DNA of 64,000 bases from NCBI GenBank assembly GCA_031315995.1, contig JALDRG010000006.1:1-64000 (forward strand), given 5' to 3'. Under the pieces are notes generated by a model. The model made no database searches and was not told the origin of the DNA. It was given only the letters and a program-made list of their open reading frames with translations. This stretch comes from Nitrospira sp. (GTDB lineage: Bacteria > Nitrospirota > Nitrospiria > Nitrospirales > Nitrospiraceae). The position numbers and the translations under genes were made by a program. Positions 36,359 to 44,805 of the stretch are shown here, piece after piece; the first letter of the stretch is position 1, and the number at the start of each line of letters is the position of its first letter.

Positions 36359-36418
36359 AATGTTCAATTTTAAATGGTGAATGGTCGATTGATCATTGAG
36401 AACCGAGCATTGAACATT
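36359..36418. repeat. AT-rich inverted repeat
   Basis: Perfect 10-bp arms AATGTTCAAT (36359-36368) and ATTGAACATT (36409-36418) enclose 40 nt with further ATTGATCATTGA-like words. Similar words (TCAATGTTGAATGAG, ATGCTCAATAGG) occur at about 38150-38180, so the BNR/ubiquitin-like pair is flanked by related AT-rich elements. Confidence 0.55.
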
Positions 36419-36481
36419 CCAGTGCACGACAAGGTGCGCCTTGCTTGGAAGAGACGACGAATATTGAGAAAGGAGTGACGT

Positions 36482-37663
36482 ATGAGTCGGGTACGGGTGC
36501 TTGTTGGAACAAAGAAGGGGGCATTCATTCTCACGTCGGATGGCAAGCGCAAGCGGTGGACCGTCGATGGTCCGCATTTTGCCGGTTGGGAACTCTACCA
36601 TCTCAAGGGCTCTCCCGCCGACCCCAACCGGTTGTATGCCTCGCAAACCAGCAGCTGGTTCGGCCAAGTGATTCAACGTTCGGATGACGGCGGCAAGACC
36701 TGGAACCCGCCCGGAACCACACCGGAAGACTTGATGGGGACGGATGGGATGCCGAAGGGCGAGAGCAATATGTTCGTCTATGACGCGTCGACGGAAACCG
36801 GCAAGCCGCTGACCACCCACCAGCATTACGACGGCACCCAGCGTCCTTGGGAGTTCAAGCGAGTCTGGCATCTCGAACCGTCGCTGACCGATCCGGACAC
36901 CGTCTATGCCGGGGTGGAGGATGCGGCGATGTTCAGATCATCGGATGGGGGAAAGACCTGGAAGGAGCTGCCGGGCCTACGTAGCGCCAAGGGGCATCTC
37001 TGGCAGCCCGGCGCCGGCGGGATGTGCCTGCATACGATCCTTTTGGATCGGAGCCAGCCCGATCGGATGTTCATTGCCATTTCTGCCGCGGGCGCGTTCC
37101 GGACCGACGATGCCGGCAAGACCTGGACGCCCATCAATCAAGGCCTCAAGTCACAGTATGAGCTGCCGGATCCGGATGCCGAAGTCGGCCACTGTGTCCA
37201 CAGTATCGCCATGCATCCGTCGCATCCGAACCGGTTGTTCATGCAAAAGCACTGGGATGTGCTGCGCAGCGACGATGCCGGTGGATCGTGGCATGAGATC
37301 AGCGGCAACCTGCCGAGTGATTTCGGATTCCCGATCGCGGTGCATGCGCATGAACCGGAGACCATCTATGTGGTGCCGATCAAGAGCGATTCTGAACATT
37401 ACCCGCCGGACGGAAAACTCCGCGTGTATCGAAGCCGGACCGGCGGCAATGAATGGGAGGCGCTCACGAAGGGGTTGCCGCAACAAGACTGCTACGTCAA
37501 CGTTCTGCGCGACGCCATGGCTGTAGATTCGCTCGAGTCCTGCGGCCTCTATGTCGGGACCACCGGCGGTCAGGTCTATGTCTCGGCCGACGGGGGAGAC
37601 AGTTGGGCGGCGATTGTGCGGGATTTGCCGGCGGTGTTGTCCGTGGAAGTCCAAACTCTTTAG
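36482..37663 (+). CDS. BNR/sialidase-like beta-propeller protein
   Basis: A 393-residue protein without a signal peptide. Asp-box (BNR) repeats are clear: [36 protein letters not shown] and VSADGGDSW. The start [17 protein letters not shown] and the conserved [18 protein letters not shown] are typical of a bacterial family of uncharacterised propellers distinct from true sialidases, which have an Arg triad not seen here. An AAAGGAG site precedes the ATG. It is followed, after a palindromic repeat, by a ubiquitin-like protein; I recall this pairing from other bacteria. It may be a cytoplasmic scaffold or binding protein. Confidence 0.88.
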   Translation: MSRVRVLVGTKKGAFILTSDGKRKRWTVDGPHFAGWELYHLKGSPADPNRLYASQTSSWFGQVIQRSDDGGKTWNPPGTTPEDLMGTDGMPKGESNMFVYDASTETGKPLTTHQHYDGTQRPWEFKRVWHLEPSLTDPDTVYAGVEDAAMFRSSDGGKTWKELPGLRSAKGHLWQPGAGGMCLHTILLDRSQPDRMFIAISAAGAFRTDDAGKTWTPINQGLKSQYELPDPDAEVGHCVHSIAMHPSHPNRLFMQKHWDVLRSDDAGGSWHEISGNLPSDFGFPIAVHAHEPETIYVVPIKSDSEHYPPDGKLRVYRSRTGGNEWEALTKGLPQQDCYVNVLRDAMAVDSLESCGLYVGTTGGQVYVSADGGDSWAAIVRDLPAVLSVEVQTL

Positions 37664-37669
37664 CGAGAT

Positions 37670-37783
37670 GCTGAAAACGCCCTCCAGCGGCGTTCTCGCC
37701 TCGAACGCGTCCTCAACGTAGCCTCGAGGCTACGCCTCCGGCGCGTTCATCGGCTGCGGCCTTGCTGGAAGGACGTTTTGAGC
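37670..37783. repeat. Long imperfect palindrome (REP/MITE-like)
   Basis: The 114-bp element has outer arms GCTGAAAACGCCCTCCAGC and GCTGGAAGGACGTTTTGAGC (near-perfect complements), inner GAACGCG/CGCGTTC, and a central perfect palindrome GTAGCCTCGAGGCTAC (37718-37733). It starts 7 bp after the propeller stop and would fold as one long hairpin in RNA or DNA. I recall similar dispersed elements in Nitrospira genomes. No second copy was seen in this window. Confidence 0.75.
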
Positions 37784-37833
37784 GCTCGCGAGAAGCTGCG
37801 TGACTCGCTCAGTCTAGGAAATAGGAAAATAGG

Positions 37834-38136
37834 ATGGGAATGATTCGAGTCGTACTCCCGGCACATCTACGCACATTGGCACGTGTGAATGGGGAGCTCA
37901 GTTTGGACGTGGCCGGTCCGGTGACGCAACGCGCGGTGCTTGACGCGCTCGAAGCGCGGTATCCCATGTTACGGGGAACCATCCGCGACCATGTCACCCA
38001 TACACGTCGTCCGTTTGTTCGGTTCTTCGCCTGCGAACAGGATCTGTCGCACGAGTCACCCGATGTTCCGCTGCCGGACACCGTCGCGTCAGGAGCCGAG
38101 CCGTTATTGATCATTGGGGCGATGGCGGGGGGGTAG
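37834..38136 (+). CDS. Ubiquitin-like (MoaD/ThiS-type) small protein
   Basis: A 100-residue beta-grasp protein. It starts with [15 protein letters not shown] and ends exactly in Gly-Gly (IIGAMAGG), the C-terminal form of sulfur carriers and small protein modifiers, which is needed for adenylation by an E1-like enzyme. No E1, MoaE or ThiG gene lies in the window. Its position after the BNR-propeller gene suggests a shared function, but this is not known. The ATG at 37834 has AGGAAAATAGG upstream; ATG 37840 is an alternative. Confidence 0.85.
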   Translation: MGMIRVVLPAHLRTLARVNGELSLDVAGPVTQRAVLDALEARYPMLRGTIRDHVTHTRRPFVRFFACEQDLSHESPDVPLPDTVASGAEPLLIIGAMAGG

Positions 38137-38218
38137 CGGTACAGAAGGGTCAATGTTGAATGAGTAATGCTCAATAGGAAGTGAATTCCAATGTGAGCGG
38201 CTGCAACGGAGGCAGGCC

Positions 38219-38704
38219 ATGCAGAAGATAGCCCCATGTTTGTGGTTTGACGATCAGGCAGAAGAGGCGGCGACGTTCTATGTATCGATGTTCAAGCATT
38301 CCAAGCTTGGCCAGGTCACCTACTATGGAGATGCCGGTGCGACTGTCTCCGGAAGGCCCAAGGGTTCAGTGATGACCGTGGCGTTCGAGATCGACGGGCA
38401 GGAGTTCCTGGCGCTCAACGGCGGTCCGATCTTCAAATTTACCGAGGCGATTTCGTTGATGGTCAAGTGCGAGACGCAGCAAGAGATCGACCACATGTGG
38501 GAAGCCCTTTCAGAAGGCGGAGAAAAGGGACAATGCGGTTGGTTGAAGGACAAGTTCGGGTTGTCGTGGCAGATCGTTGTGCCACAGTGGGACGAGATGT
38601 TGCGGGACAAGGACGCCACGAAATCCGAGCGTGTCATGAAGGCCATCCTTGACATGACCAAGCCCGACATCGAGACCATCAAGAGTGCATATGAAGGCCC
38701 CTAA
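38219..38704 (+). CDS. PhnB-like VOC protein
   Basis: A 161-residue PhnB/3-demethylubiquinone-methyltransferase-like VOC protein, a family named from sequence similarity and not from proven activity. It has CLWFDDQAEEAATFYVSMF, FEIDGQEFLALNGGP, and GQCGWLKDKFGLSWQIVVP, the standard blocks. A GGAGG site lies upstream. It is closest in layout to the gene at 43558 (CLWYDKEAEAAARF, WCKDKWGVSWQI), so the island carries at least two diverged copies. It lies 49 bp before the DoxX-like gene. Confidence 0.92.
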   Translation: MQKIAPCLWFDDQAEEAATFYVSMFKHSKLGQVTYYGDAGATVSGRPKGSVMTVAFEIDGQEFLALNGGPIFKFTEAISLMVKCETQQEIDHMWEALSEGGEKGQCGWLKDKFGLSWQIVVPQWDEMLRDKDATKSERVMKAILDMTKPDIETIKSAYEGP

Positions 38705-38752
38705 CAGGGTCACGAAATTCTGGACCGCCACTTGCCAGAAGGAGTCACCAAG

Positions 38753-39121
38753 ATGCATATGAAACTCATGTGGGGAGGCCGAGTGATTTCCGGTCTGCTT
38801 GCCCTGCTGTTCACCATGAGCGCGGTTATGAAATTGATGGGTGGGGCTGAGGTGAGCGAGGGGTTTGCGCACATGGGTTTGCCGGCGTCGTTGCGCATCC
38901 CTCTCGGGATTCTCGAATTGGGCTGCGTCGTGATCTACGCCGTTCCCGCTACGGCAGTCGTCGGCGCCATTCTCCTCACCGGATATCTCGGCGGCGCGAT
39001 CGTCACGCATCTGCGGATCGGCGAGCCCGTGGTGTTCCAGATTACACTGGGTGTTCTCGTGTGGCTTGGTGTGTACCTGCGCGAATCTCGACTGAAATCA
39101 TTGATTCCATTGAGAACATAG
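38753..39121 (+). CDS. DoxX-like membrane protein
   Basis: A 122-residue protein with four predicted helices (VISGLLALLFTMSAVMKLMG, IPLGILELGCVVIYAVP, VVGAILLTGYLGGAIVTHL, VFQITLGVLVWLGVYLR), in the DoxX-like arrangement. DoxX-like proteins are small inner-membrane proteins linked to thiol or redox stress in a few species; the role here is unknown. The ATG at 38753 follows GAAGGAG at 8 nt; the TTG at 38732 is rejected. It probably shares the transcript of the PhnB-like gene. Confidence 0.88.
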   Translation: MHMKLMWGGRVISGLLALLFTMSAVMKLMGGAEVSEGFAHMGLPASLRIPLGILELGCVVIYAVPATAVVGAILLTGYLGGAIVTHLRIGEPVVFQITLGVLVWLGVYLRESRLKSLIPLRT

Positions 39122-39126
39122 CACCC

Positions 39127-39155
39127 TGTCGATCTCGAGCCGGTGTATTCGACTA
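39127..39155 (+). promoter_or_regulatory. ECF-type promoter P2 (orphan)
   Basis: TGTCGA (39127-39132), 17 nt, CGACTA (39150-39155). It shares its upstream word GATTCCATTGA with promoter P3, and the -35 continues TGTCGATCT. No convincing protein gene follows within 400 bp. Confidence 0.7.
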
Positions 39156-39566
39156 AAGGGTAGAGTGCGGTCGATCGATGAAGGTCGCCCTGCCATCTCT
39201 CATCATCGTTTTCCTTGCAGGCATGGAACTTCAGGCAAGATTCGGCCTCGCCGTCTCTCAGGGGATGAGGGACAATCTCCCGCAGCCGCGGCTTGTGCCG
39301 ACGCGTCGGCAATCGAATTTTTCTCGTCCGGGTTCGTCAAGGATGCGCCGATATCTCGGCGCATGCCGAGGGGCAGTCACGTCGGTTTCGGCACCAGACC
39401 CATCACATTTCGATATGTGCTGTGAGGTCTCACGATTTGCGTTGATTGAACGCGAGCTTTTCCGCCATCGGAATGGCTGGTCAGATGGAATAGTTTTTGC
39501 TGATCCTGAAGTTTAGATGATGTCAATAAATCCCCTACGGTCTCGACAATGTCCGGCGGACAGGTG
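39156..39566 (+). other. Palindrome-rich stretch behind P2, possible structured transcript
   Basis: Four palindromes follow one another: AGCCGCGGCT (39284-39293), TGCCGACGCGTCGGCA (39296-39311), a 9-bp stem ATGCGCCGA/TCGGCGCAT with loop TATC (39343-39364), and an overlapping TCGGC-GCAT-GCCGA (39356-39369). A 112-residue frame (39178-39516) has no ribosome site and an Arg/Ser-rich composition. A non-coding RNA, or a decayed gene that kept its promoter, are the two readings. Confidence 0.4.
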
Positions 39567-40562
39567 ATGAACGATATTCTGCAAATCCTGACTCAGCACG
39601 GGACAATGGTTCTGGTTGCGGTCGTCTTTATCGAGCAAATAGGGATGCCATTGCCCGCGATCCCTATCCTAGTTGCGGCTGGGGTGCTTGCGGGAACGGG
39701 ACACATGAATATCTGGATTGCCGTCGTTGCTACGGTGATGGCCGCACTCGGCGCAGATTGGATCTGGTATGAGCTGGGCCGGCGGCGTGGACGACTGGTA
39801 CTGGATTGGGTCTGCCGTATCGCGCTCGAGCCGGACTCTTGCGTGCGCAAGACCGAGAATTTCTTCATCGAACATGGCCCACACTCGCTGGTGGCGGCCA
39901 AATTCATTCCTGGGTTGAGCACAATCGCGCCGCCGCTCGCCGGCATCGTAGGACTGAGTCTTCCCATTTTTCTACTGTATGACGGCCTTGGCGCGATAGT
40001 CTGGGCCGGATCGGGGTTGGGCATCGGCTATGCGCTCAGCGATCAGATTGAGCAGGCCATCACCTATGCAAAGCAAATCGCTCCGGCAGCGATAGGCGCT
40101 GCAGTCGGCGCGCTGATCGGATACGTTTCCTACAAAGCGCTGCTCCGTCGTCGGCAGCTTCGTCGGGTGCCTCGCATCACGGTCGAACAGCTGACAGAAC
40201 GACTCAAGGCGGCTGAGCCGCCCCTCCTCATCGACCTACGTCCTCGAATAGGTGCCGAGGCGGAGCCTGGTCTCCCGAATGCATTAAGGATGTCGCTGGA
40301 GGATTTGGTTCTTCGACACGGGGAACTTTCCCGTCATCGTGACCTAGTCTTGTACTGCGGCTGCCCGGAAGACATCGCGAGCGCCCAAGGGACGCTTCTT
40401 CTATACAAGCAGGGTTTCACACGAGTCTGGCCCCTCGCCGGAGGAATCAAGGCCTGGAACGCCCGCGCCGTAAAGCACCAAGATGCGACAACTATCCTGG
40501 AAGCGCAGAGGAGTACGCCGGAACTTATCCATGATGGGGCGCAGATCGCGCTTATACGGTAA
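39567..40562 (+). CDS. DedA-family membrane protein fused to a rhodanese domain
   Basis: A 331-residue protein. Residues about 1-200 are a DedA/SNARE-associated domain with the re-entrant segments typical of DedA lipid transporters (FIEQIGMPLPAIPILVAAG, AKFIPGLSTIAPPLAG). Residues about 215-305 are a rhodanese domain with LLIDLRPR and an active-site loop LYCGCPEDIASAQ that keeps the cysteine. A 25-residue tail follows. The fusion is found in several phyla. The ATG at 39567 has GGACAGG upstream; ATG 39549 is a six-residue-longer alternative. It may link lipid flipping to thiol chemistry; the substrate is unknown. Confidence 0.9.
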   Translation: MNDILQILTQHGTMVLVAVVFIEQIGMPLPAIPILVAAGVLAGTGHMNIWIAVVATVMAALGADWIWYELGRRRGRLVLDWVCRIALEPDSCVRKTENFFIEHGPHSLVAAKFIPGLSTIAPPLAGIVGLSLPIFLLYDGLGAIVWAGSGLGIGYALSDQIEQAITYAKQIAPAAIGAAVGALIGYVSYKALLRRRQLRRVPRITVEQLTERLKAAEPPLLIDLRPRIGAEAEPGLPNALRMSLEDLVLRHGELSRHRDLVLYCGCPEDIASAQGTLLLYKQGFTRVWPLAGGIKAWNARAVKHQDATTILEAQRSTPELIHDGAQIALIR

Positions 40563-40725
40563 GTGACGGGACCATGATGAATGGGACAGGAATGCATGCA
40601 GCTTCACCGGGGGCAGAACGATTGATCGGCCTCGGGACGATCCATCCGCCTGCGTAGGCGATCAAGGAGGTGAGAGAAGAGGCTCGTACGCGCTGCTCAG
40701 ATTGGTAGGATGCTCCCGGTGATGA

Positions 40726-41271
40726 GAAACCGACGGGGGAGACGGCTATGCGAGCATCGGATTTGCTTCCGGATCGCTCTACCATGAAGTGTTCGGTGGT
40801 GTCGGTCTACGCCGTGTGTCGTTCGCCGAGATGCTGGAGCCTCTCCTGGGACCAAGCGATCCGCGGCGAGGATTCTCGCGCGTCGTAGGGTTTTCCGCCA
40901 TGGGACATTATGGCCAACTGTTCAGCGGTGCGGCCTATCATGAGACGGTACTGGCCCGTCACTCCTATCTGGCGCAAGCGTCGATCTCCTTCGCCGACTA
41001 TGCCGGCGCCGACGTGGAGCCGCCGCGATGGGAATTGGAGATTGCCGCCACGATCGATTCCGGTCTGTTCTCTACAGCCACTGGACAGTCCATCGAACGA
41101 CGCTTCGGCTCGCTCGCCCTGCGTGCTCCCTATGGGACATTCGAATTATGGAATGATTTCGTGGGTGGGACGGACAATGGGCCGACCTATGGATTTCAGA
41201 TCATGTTTGACGTGCGAAGGATCTACGACCGGCTTAGCTCAATTAAGCCATCTCGATCGGGGTCAACTTAG
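40726..41271 (+). pseudogene. Fragment of an outer-membrane-like protein
   Basis: The frame is open from 40726 without a good start, so the text runs GYASIGFASGSLYHEVFGG upstream of any GTG. It goes on with amphipathic strands (GHYGQLFSGAAYHETVL, ELEIAATIDSGLFS, NGPTYGFQIMFDVRRIY) that look like the C-terminal beta-barrel of a larger envelope protein. The 5' part is absent, and the last residues (SSIKPSRSGST) look like read-through after a small lesion. No family was named. The bases 40563-40725 hold nothing supportable. Confidence 0.4.
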
Positions 41272-41640
41272 CGAATAGCCGCTTCTTGGCTCTAAGATTG
41301 CGTACGGTACAAATCCTCGAATACCGTCTGTCATGCCAGGTACTGACTGCGACAGATTATTCGAACGCCATCCATCTTACGTCTGTTGATAGTCATGTCC
41401 GGGCCTAGGGGTTTCGCCAGTGTTGATAGCTTTAGGCATGTGGGACTGATTCAGGTAGCAGGGTGAGGCGAGTTTCTAACGATAGCACCTTAGTGTTCCC
41501 TGAGTTTGACGCGGTTGTATTCTCATGGCCTATGAGGCCTCCATGCCGCATGAACCAAGAGGAGAGAGTCATGGCCAAGAACTAGATAGCTGAAGCCACA
41601 CGTTCGATTGAGTACGCTGTGACAAAGAGGAACTACGGAC
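41272..41640. other. Intergenic with a fossil gene start
   Basis: No full gene. At 41557-41585 AAGAGGAGAG is followed by ATG GCC AAG AAC TAG, i.e. MAKN then stop. The PhnB gene at 43558 begins with AAAGGAG and MAKNTICLWY, so this looks like the surviving start of a lost copy, or an aborted leader. The rest is without features. Confidence 0.45.
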
Positions 41641-42024
41641 ATGAAAAATAATCCTGTCGTCTGGTTTGAAATCTACGTTCGCGACATGCCGCGCGCGAGG
41701 ACGTTCTACGAGGCGGTCTTTGGGATCAAGCTGGAAAAGTTGCAGACCCCTGAAGAGGGTCCGACCGAGATGTGGGCCTTTCCTATGCAGCAGAACGGTG
41801 CCGGGGCGACCGGAGCGCTCGCCAAGATGCCTGACGGCCCCTGCGGCGAGGGCAACAGCACGATTGTCTATTTTTCGTCCGAGGATTGTGCCATAGAGGC
41901 AACGCGGGTTGTCCCGAACGGCGGGCGTGTGATGAAAGAGAAGTTCGCGATCGGGGAATATGGATTCATCGCGCTGGTCATCGATACCGAAGGTAATGTC
42001 ATTGGCATTCATTCCAATCAGTAG
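41641..42024 (+). CDS. VOC-family protein
   Basis: A 127-residue VOC protein with the pattern NPVVWFEIYVRDMPRARTFY-EAVFG and IALVIDTEGNVIGIHSN. The sequence GALAKMPDGPCGEGNSTIVY is the conserved middle of a subgroup close to the gene at 35137. An AGAGGAA site lies upstream. It lies alone between a decayed region and a TPR-like gene. No copy of the island promoter motif was found before it. Substrate unknown. Confidence 0.92.
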   Translation: MKNNPVVWFEIYVRDMPRARTFYEAVFGIKLEKLQTPEEGPTEMWAFPMQQNGAGATGALAKMPDGPCGEGNSTIVYFSSEDCAIEATRVVPNGGRVMKEKFAIGEYGFIALVIDTEGNVIGIHSNQ

Positions 42025-42158
42025 TCGCAAAGATCAGCCAGGATCGCCTCTCGCTGTTCCGCCTGTGGCGCGCCGCTGATGCTCTGACGTGACCAAGCCG
42101 AACGGATTGATTGACATGGCATGGGTGGGAGCGGTGGTCCTGGCAGAGGCCACAGGGC

Positions 42159-43145
42159 ATGAAAAGTACCATCCACAAGAAAGCGTTCGTGATCATCGCC
42201 ATATTGTTAGTCATAGCAATGGCCACGCTTGTTCTCACCCATACTGATCGCATCGCAATCCTATTGGCCCCAACGAAGCAAGCGGTAAGATTGCGCAGTG
42301 AGACTGCCATACAGGCTGACGAACTCTTCTGGAAAACATTCCATCACGGCGAATACGAAAGGATTTCGCATGCGCTGCAAGTTTTGACGGCTGCTTACCT
42401 GGACACACCAACCGATGCAGTGACTGCGGCTCACATCGCTTGGCTGCATAACTGGCGAATCGCTGAACGCAATCGGATGGATTTAGTTCCGGCCACAATC
42501 ACAGATGATACGATGCTCGCCCGAAGATACTTCCAAGAAGCGGTGAAACTTGATCCATCGGATGCGCGGTACCTTGGTTTTCTCGCTGGTCATACCCTCG
42601 CAGAAGGAACCTTGCACAAAGACGAAAAACTGACACGCGAGGGCTATTTTATGTTGCTCAGTTCGATCAAGGCCTGGCCGGAATTCAACCTCTTCACAGG
42701 CGGCTATGTTGTGAGTCGACTGCCGGCCGATTCGCCCAGGTTTCGCGAAGGACTGGAATGGCAGTGGCGTACTTTGGACGAATGTACACAGGCAAGATTC
42801 GACCGCACAAACCCGGACTATTCCGAGTATATGGCGCTTGAAACCAGAGAAGGTAAGAAGCGAGCCTGCTGGAATTCTTGGATCGCCCCGCATAACTTCG
42901 AAGGGTTTTTCTTAAACATGGGCGACATGCTGGTCAAGTCTGGCGACTGGCACACCGCGCAAAAGATTTATGCGAACGCGAAGCTCTCAAAAGAGTATAC
43001 GACCTGGAAGTACCAAGCGGTACTGGACGACCGCATCAAGCAGGCGCCAGACAACGTCCTATTGTTCAATGCGCCACATGAAACACCGAAGGCACGAATC
43101 ATGATCAATTCTGAATTTTCCTGTATGGCCTGTCATCAGCAGTGA
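42159..43145 (+). CDS. Membrane-anchored TPR-like protein with C-terminal CxxCH motif
   Basis: A 328-residue protein. One N-terminal helix (AFVIIAILLVIAMATLVLTH) anchors it, probably facing the periplasm. Helical TPR-like text follows (RRYFQEAVKLDPSDARYLGF, GDWHTAQKIYANAKLS). The extreme C terminus is SCMACHQQ: a CxxCH heme-c motif three residues from the end. If the periplasmic topology holds, this would be a monoheme protein with an unusual terminal heme. The ATG at 42159 is used; the upstream TTG has no site. It sits among VOC genes but is unlike them in kind. Confidence 0.78.
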   Translation: MKSTIHKKAFVIIAILLVIAMATLVLTHTDRIAILLAPTKQAVRLRSETAIQADELFWKTFHHGEYERISHALQVLTAAYLDTPTDAVTAAHIAWLHNWRIAERNRMDLVPATITDDTMLARRYFQEAVKLDPSDARYLGFLAGHTLAEGTLHKDEKLTREGYFMLLSSIKAWPEFNLFTGGYVVSRLPADSPRFREGLEWQWRTLDECTQARFDRTNPDYSEYMALETREGKKRACWNSWIAPHNFEGFFLNMGDMLVKSGDWHTAQKIYANAKLSKEYTTWKYQAVLDDRIKQAPDNVLLFNAPHETPKARIMINSEFSCMACHQQ

Positions 43146-43557
43146 CCTCGCCTGAGTTCATTGAGAGGACAGCGGAGTTATCGATGGACCTGGATTCTGG
43201 TGCGCATTTAATTGCGGACGAAAACAAGAATCGCTCGTAGCTCAGGCACTGAATCCCAGCAGATGCGCACTGCAAGTGAAAGCCGATTGACTCGTTTGCC
43301 GCCTCTGAGCGCCACGTCCACACGTGACGAGGTTTTGCTCTCAGGCATGGATTAATGATGCACGTGTCGAATGGATTACGGTCGGTCTCGGGTGCGTTGA
43401 GGTCCTATTGAAGCGACTGCCGATCCTAAGCAGCGGAGGCCTAAAAATGCCGGCACAAAGTCCTGATGAAATCTGCCGCCTGTGCGGAATCGTGCACAAG
43501 GGTTTGCGCTCCGACATCGCAGGACAGACTATAACCAACTATGCGAAAGGAGAAGCC

Positions 43558-44058
43558 ATGGCCAAAAACACGATTTGCCTTTGGTACGACAAGGAAGCCG
43601 AGGCTGCGGCCCGCTTCTACGTCAAGACGTTCCCGGACAGCGAGGTGGGTGCCATTCACCATGCGCCCAGCGATTATCCCGACGGCAAGAAAGGCGAGGT
43701 GCTGACGGTGGAATTCACAGTGGCCGGCGTGTCGTGTCTTGGACTCAATGGCGGGCCGGCGTTCAAACACAACGAGGCATTCTCATTTCAGATCGCGACC
43801 GACGACCAAATAGAGACCGACCGCTATTGGAACGCGATTGTCGGTAATGGCGGTCAGGAGAGTGAGTGCGGCTGGTGCAAGGATAAGTGGGGCGTTTCCT
43901 GGCAGATCACGCCGCGCGTGCTGACCGAGGCCTTAGCGGCGGGCGCAGAGGAGGCCAAGCGCGCGTTCGATGCGATGATGACCATGCAGAAGATCGACGT
44001 CGCCGCCATCAAGGCAGCGCGGCTCGGAATCGGCGCGAAGGCCAAAGGGTCGAGCTGA
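43558..44058 (+). CDS. PhnB-like VOC protein
   Basis: A 166-residue PhnB-type protein. NTICLWYDKEAEAAARF, FTVAGVSCLGLNGGPAF and CGWCKDKWGVSWQITPR are the family blocks, followed by a helical tail of 40 residues (MTMQKIDVAAIKAARLG). The ATG at 43558 has AAAGGAG upstream. The longer frame from 43324 adds 78 residues without family character and is rejected. It is a diverged paralogue of the gene at 38219. Function unknown. Confidence 0.92.
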   Translation: MAKNTICLWYDKEAEAAARFYVKTFPDSEVGAIHHAPSDYPDGKKGEVLTVEFTVAGVSCLGLNGGPAFKHNEAFSFQIATDDQIETDRYWNAIVGNGGQESECGWCKDKWGVSWQITPRVLTEALAAGAEEAKRAFDAMMTMQKIDVAAIKAARLGIGAKAKGSS

Positions 44059-44122
44059 CCGGATTGCAGGTGGTTGCTGAATGATACTAAAAGTCACGTG
44101 TCCAGCTGAAGAGTGATTCTTC

Positions 44123-44535
44123 ATGGGTAGTCTCGACCGTCGAAGGAATGTCCGTCGATTTCTTTTCTTGGAGGGACTCGTGTTTCTTGTGGCCGCATTG
44201 CTGCATGCCGATGTGTTTATCGACGGGTATGAACATGTCCAAGCTCGCATTGCGGAAAGCGTGCTGGCGAGTGTGTTGTTGATCGGACTAGTGCTGAGCC
44301 AACTTCGTCCGACATGGACTCGAGTCACAGGCATTGCGGCGCAGGGGTTCGCATTGTTCGGGACGCTGATCGGCATGTTTACGATCAGCGCGGGAGTGGG
44401 CCCACGCACGTGCTCGATGTCGTATATCAATTCGGCATTGTTGTTGTGTTGTCGCGGGGATTAGCCACAGCCATTCGAGTACCGGTTCACAAGGTCATGC
44501 AATGGGGAAGGTGTCGCGCGGCAATGATAGCCTGA
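44123..44535 (+). pseudogene. Small membrane protein gene with a frameshift
   Basis: The frame from ATG 44123 encodes FLEGLVFLVAALLHADVF, AESVLASVLLIGLVLSQL and FALFGTLIGMFTISAGVGP-RT, a conserved three- to four-helix protein. After about 44411 the same protein continues in the next frame (VLDVVYQFGIVVVLSRGLA) to 44535, consistent with loss of one G in the ACG(G)TGCTC context. Either the gene is inactivated or the sequence has an error; as read, the product ends early at 44464. Confidence 0.7.
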
Positions 44536-44805
44536 AATGGAACAACAGCCACAAGTTGCAACATATGCTGGTACGCCTTGGGGTAGGGATGAAGCTTGTG
44601 AGCAGCGATGTTTCAAAGTCGGGCGTCTTGATCGCAACTTAGTCAGCGGGCAAGGTGCCAATCGGCTCTTTGTAATCCGCCATCCCCAGCGCAGTGGAAC
44701 TCAAGTGCCGCGAGCGCATGAAGCGCGAGGGTTAGCGGTTGGCTGACGCTTCTGGATTCCGATCAGCATTTGTGGAAAATGTCTGAATTCTGTGTAGGAA
44801 AAGCA

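Noticed and set aside
43364-43395. TGTCGA upstream of the PhnB gene at 43558 as a fourth ECF promoter
   Set aside because: No CGAC-type -10 at 16-18 nt.
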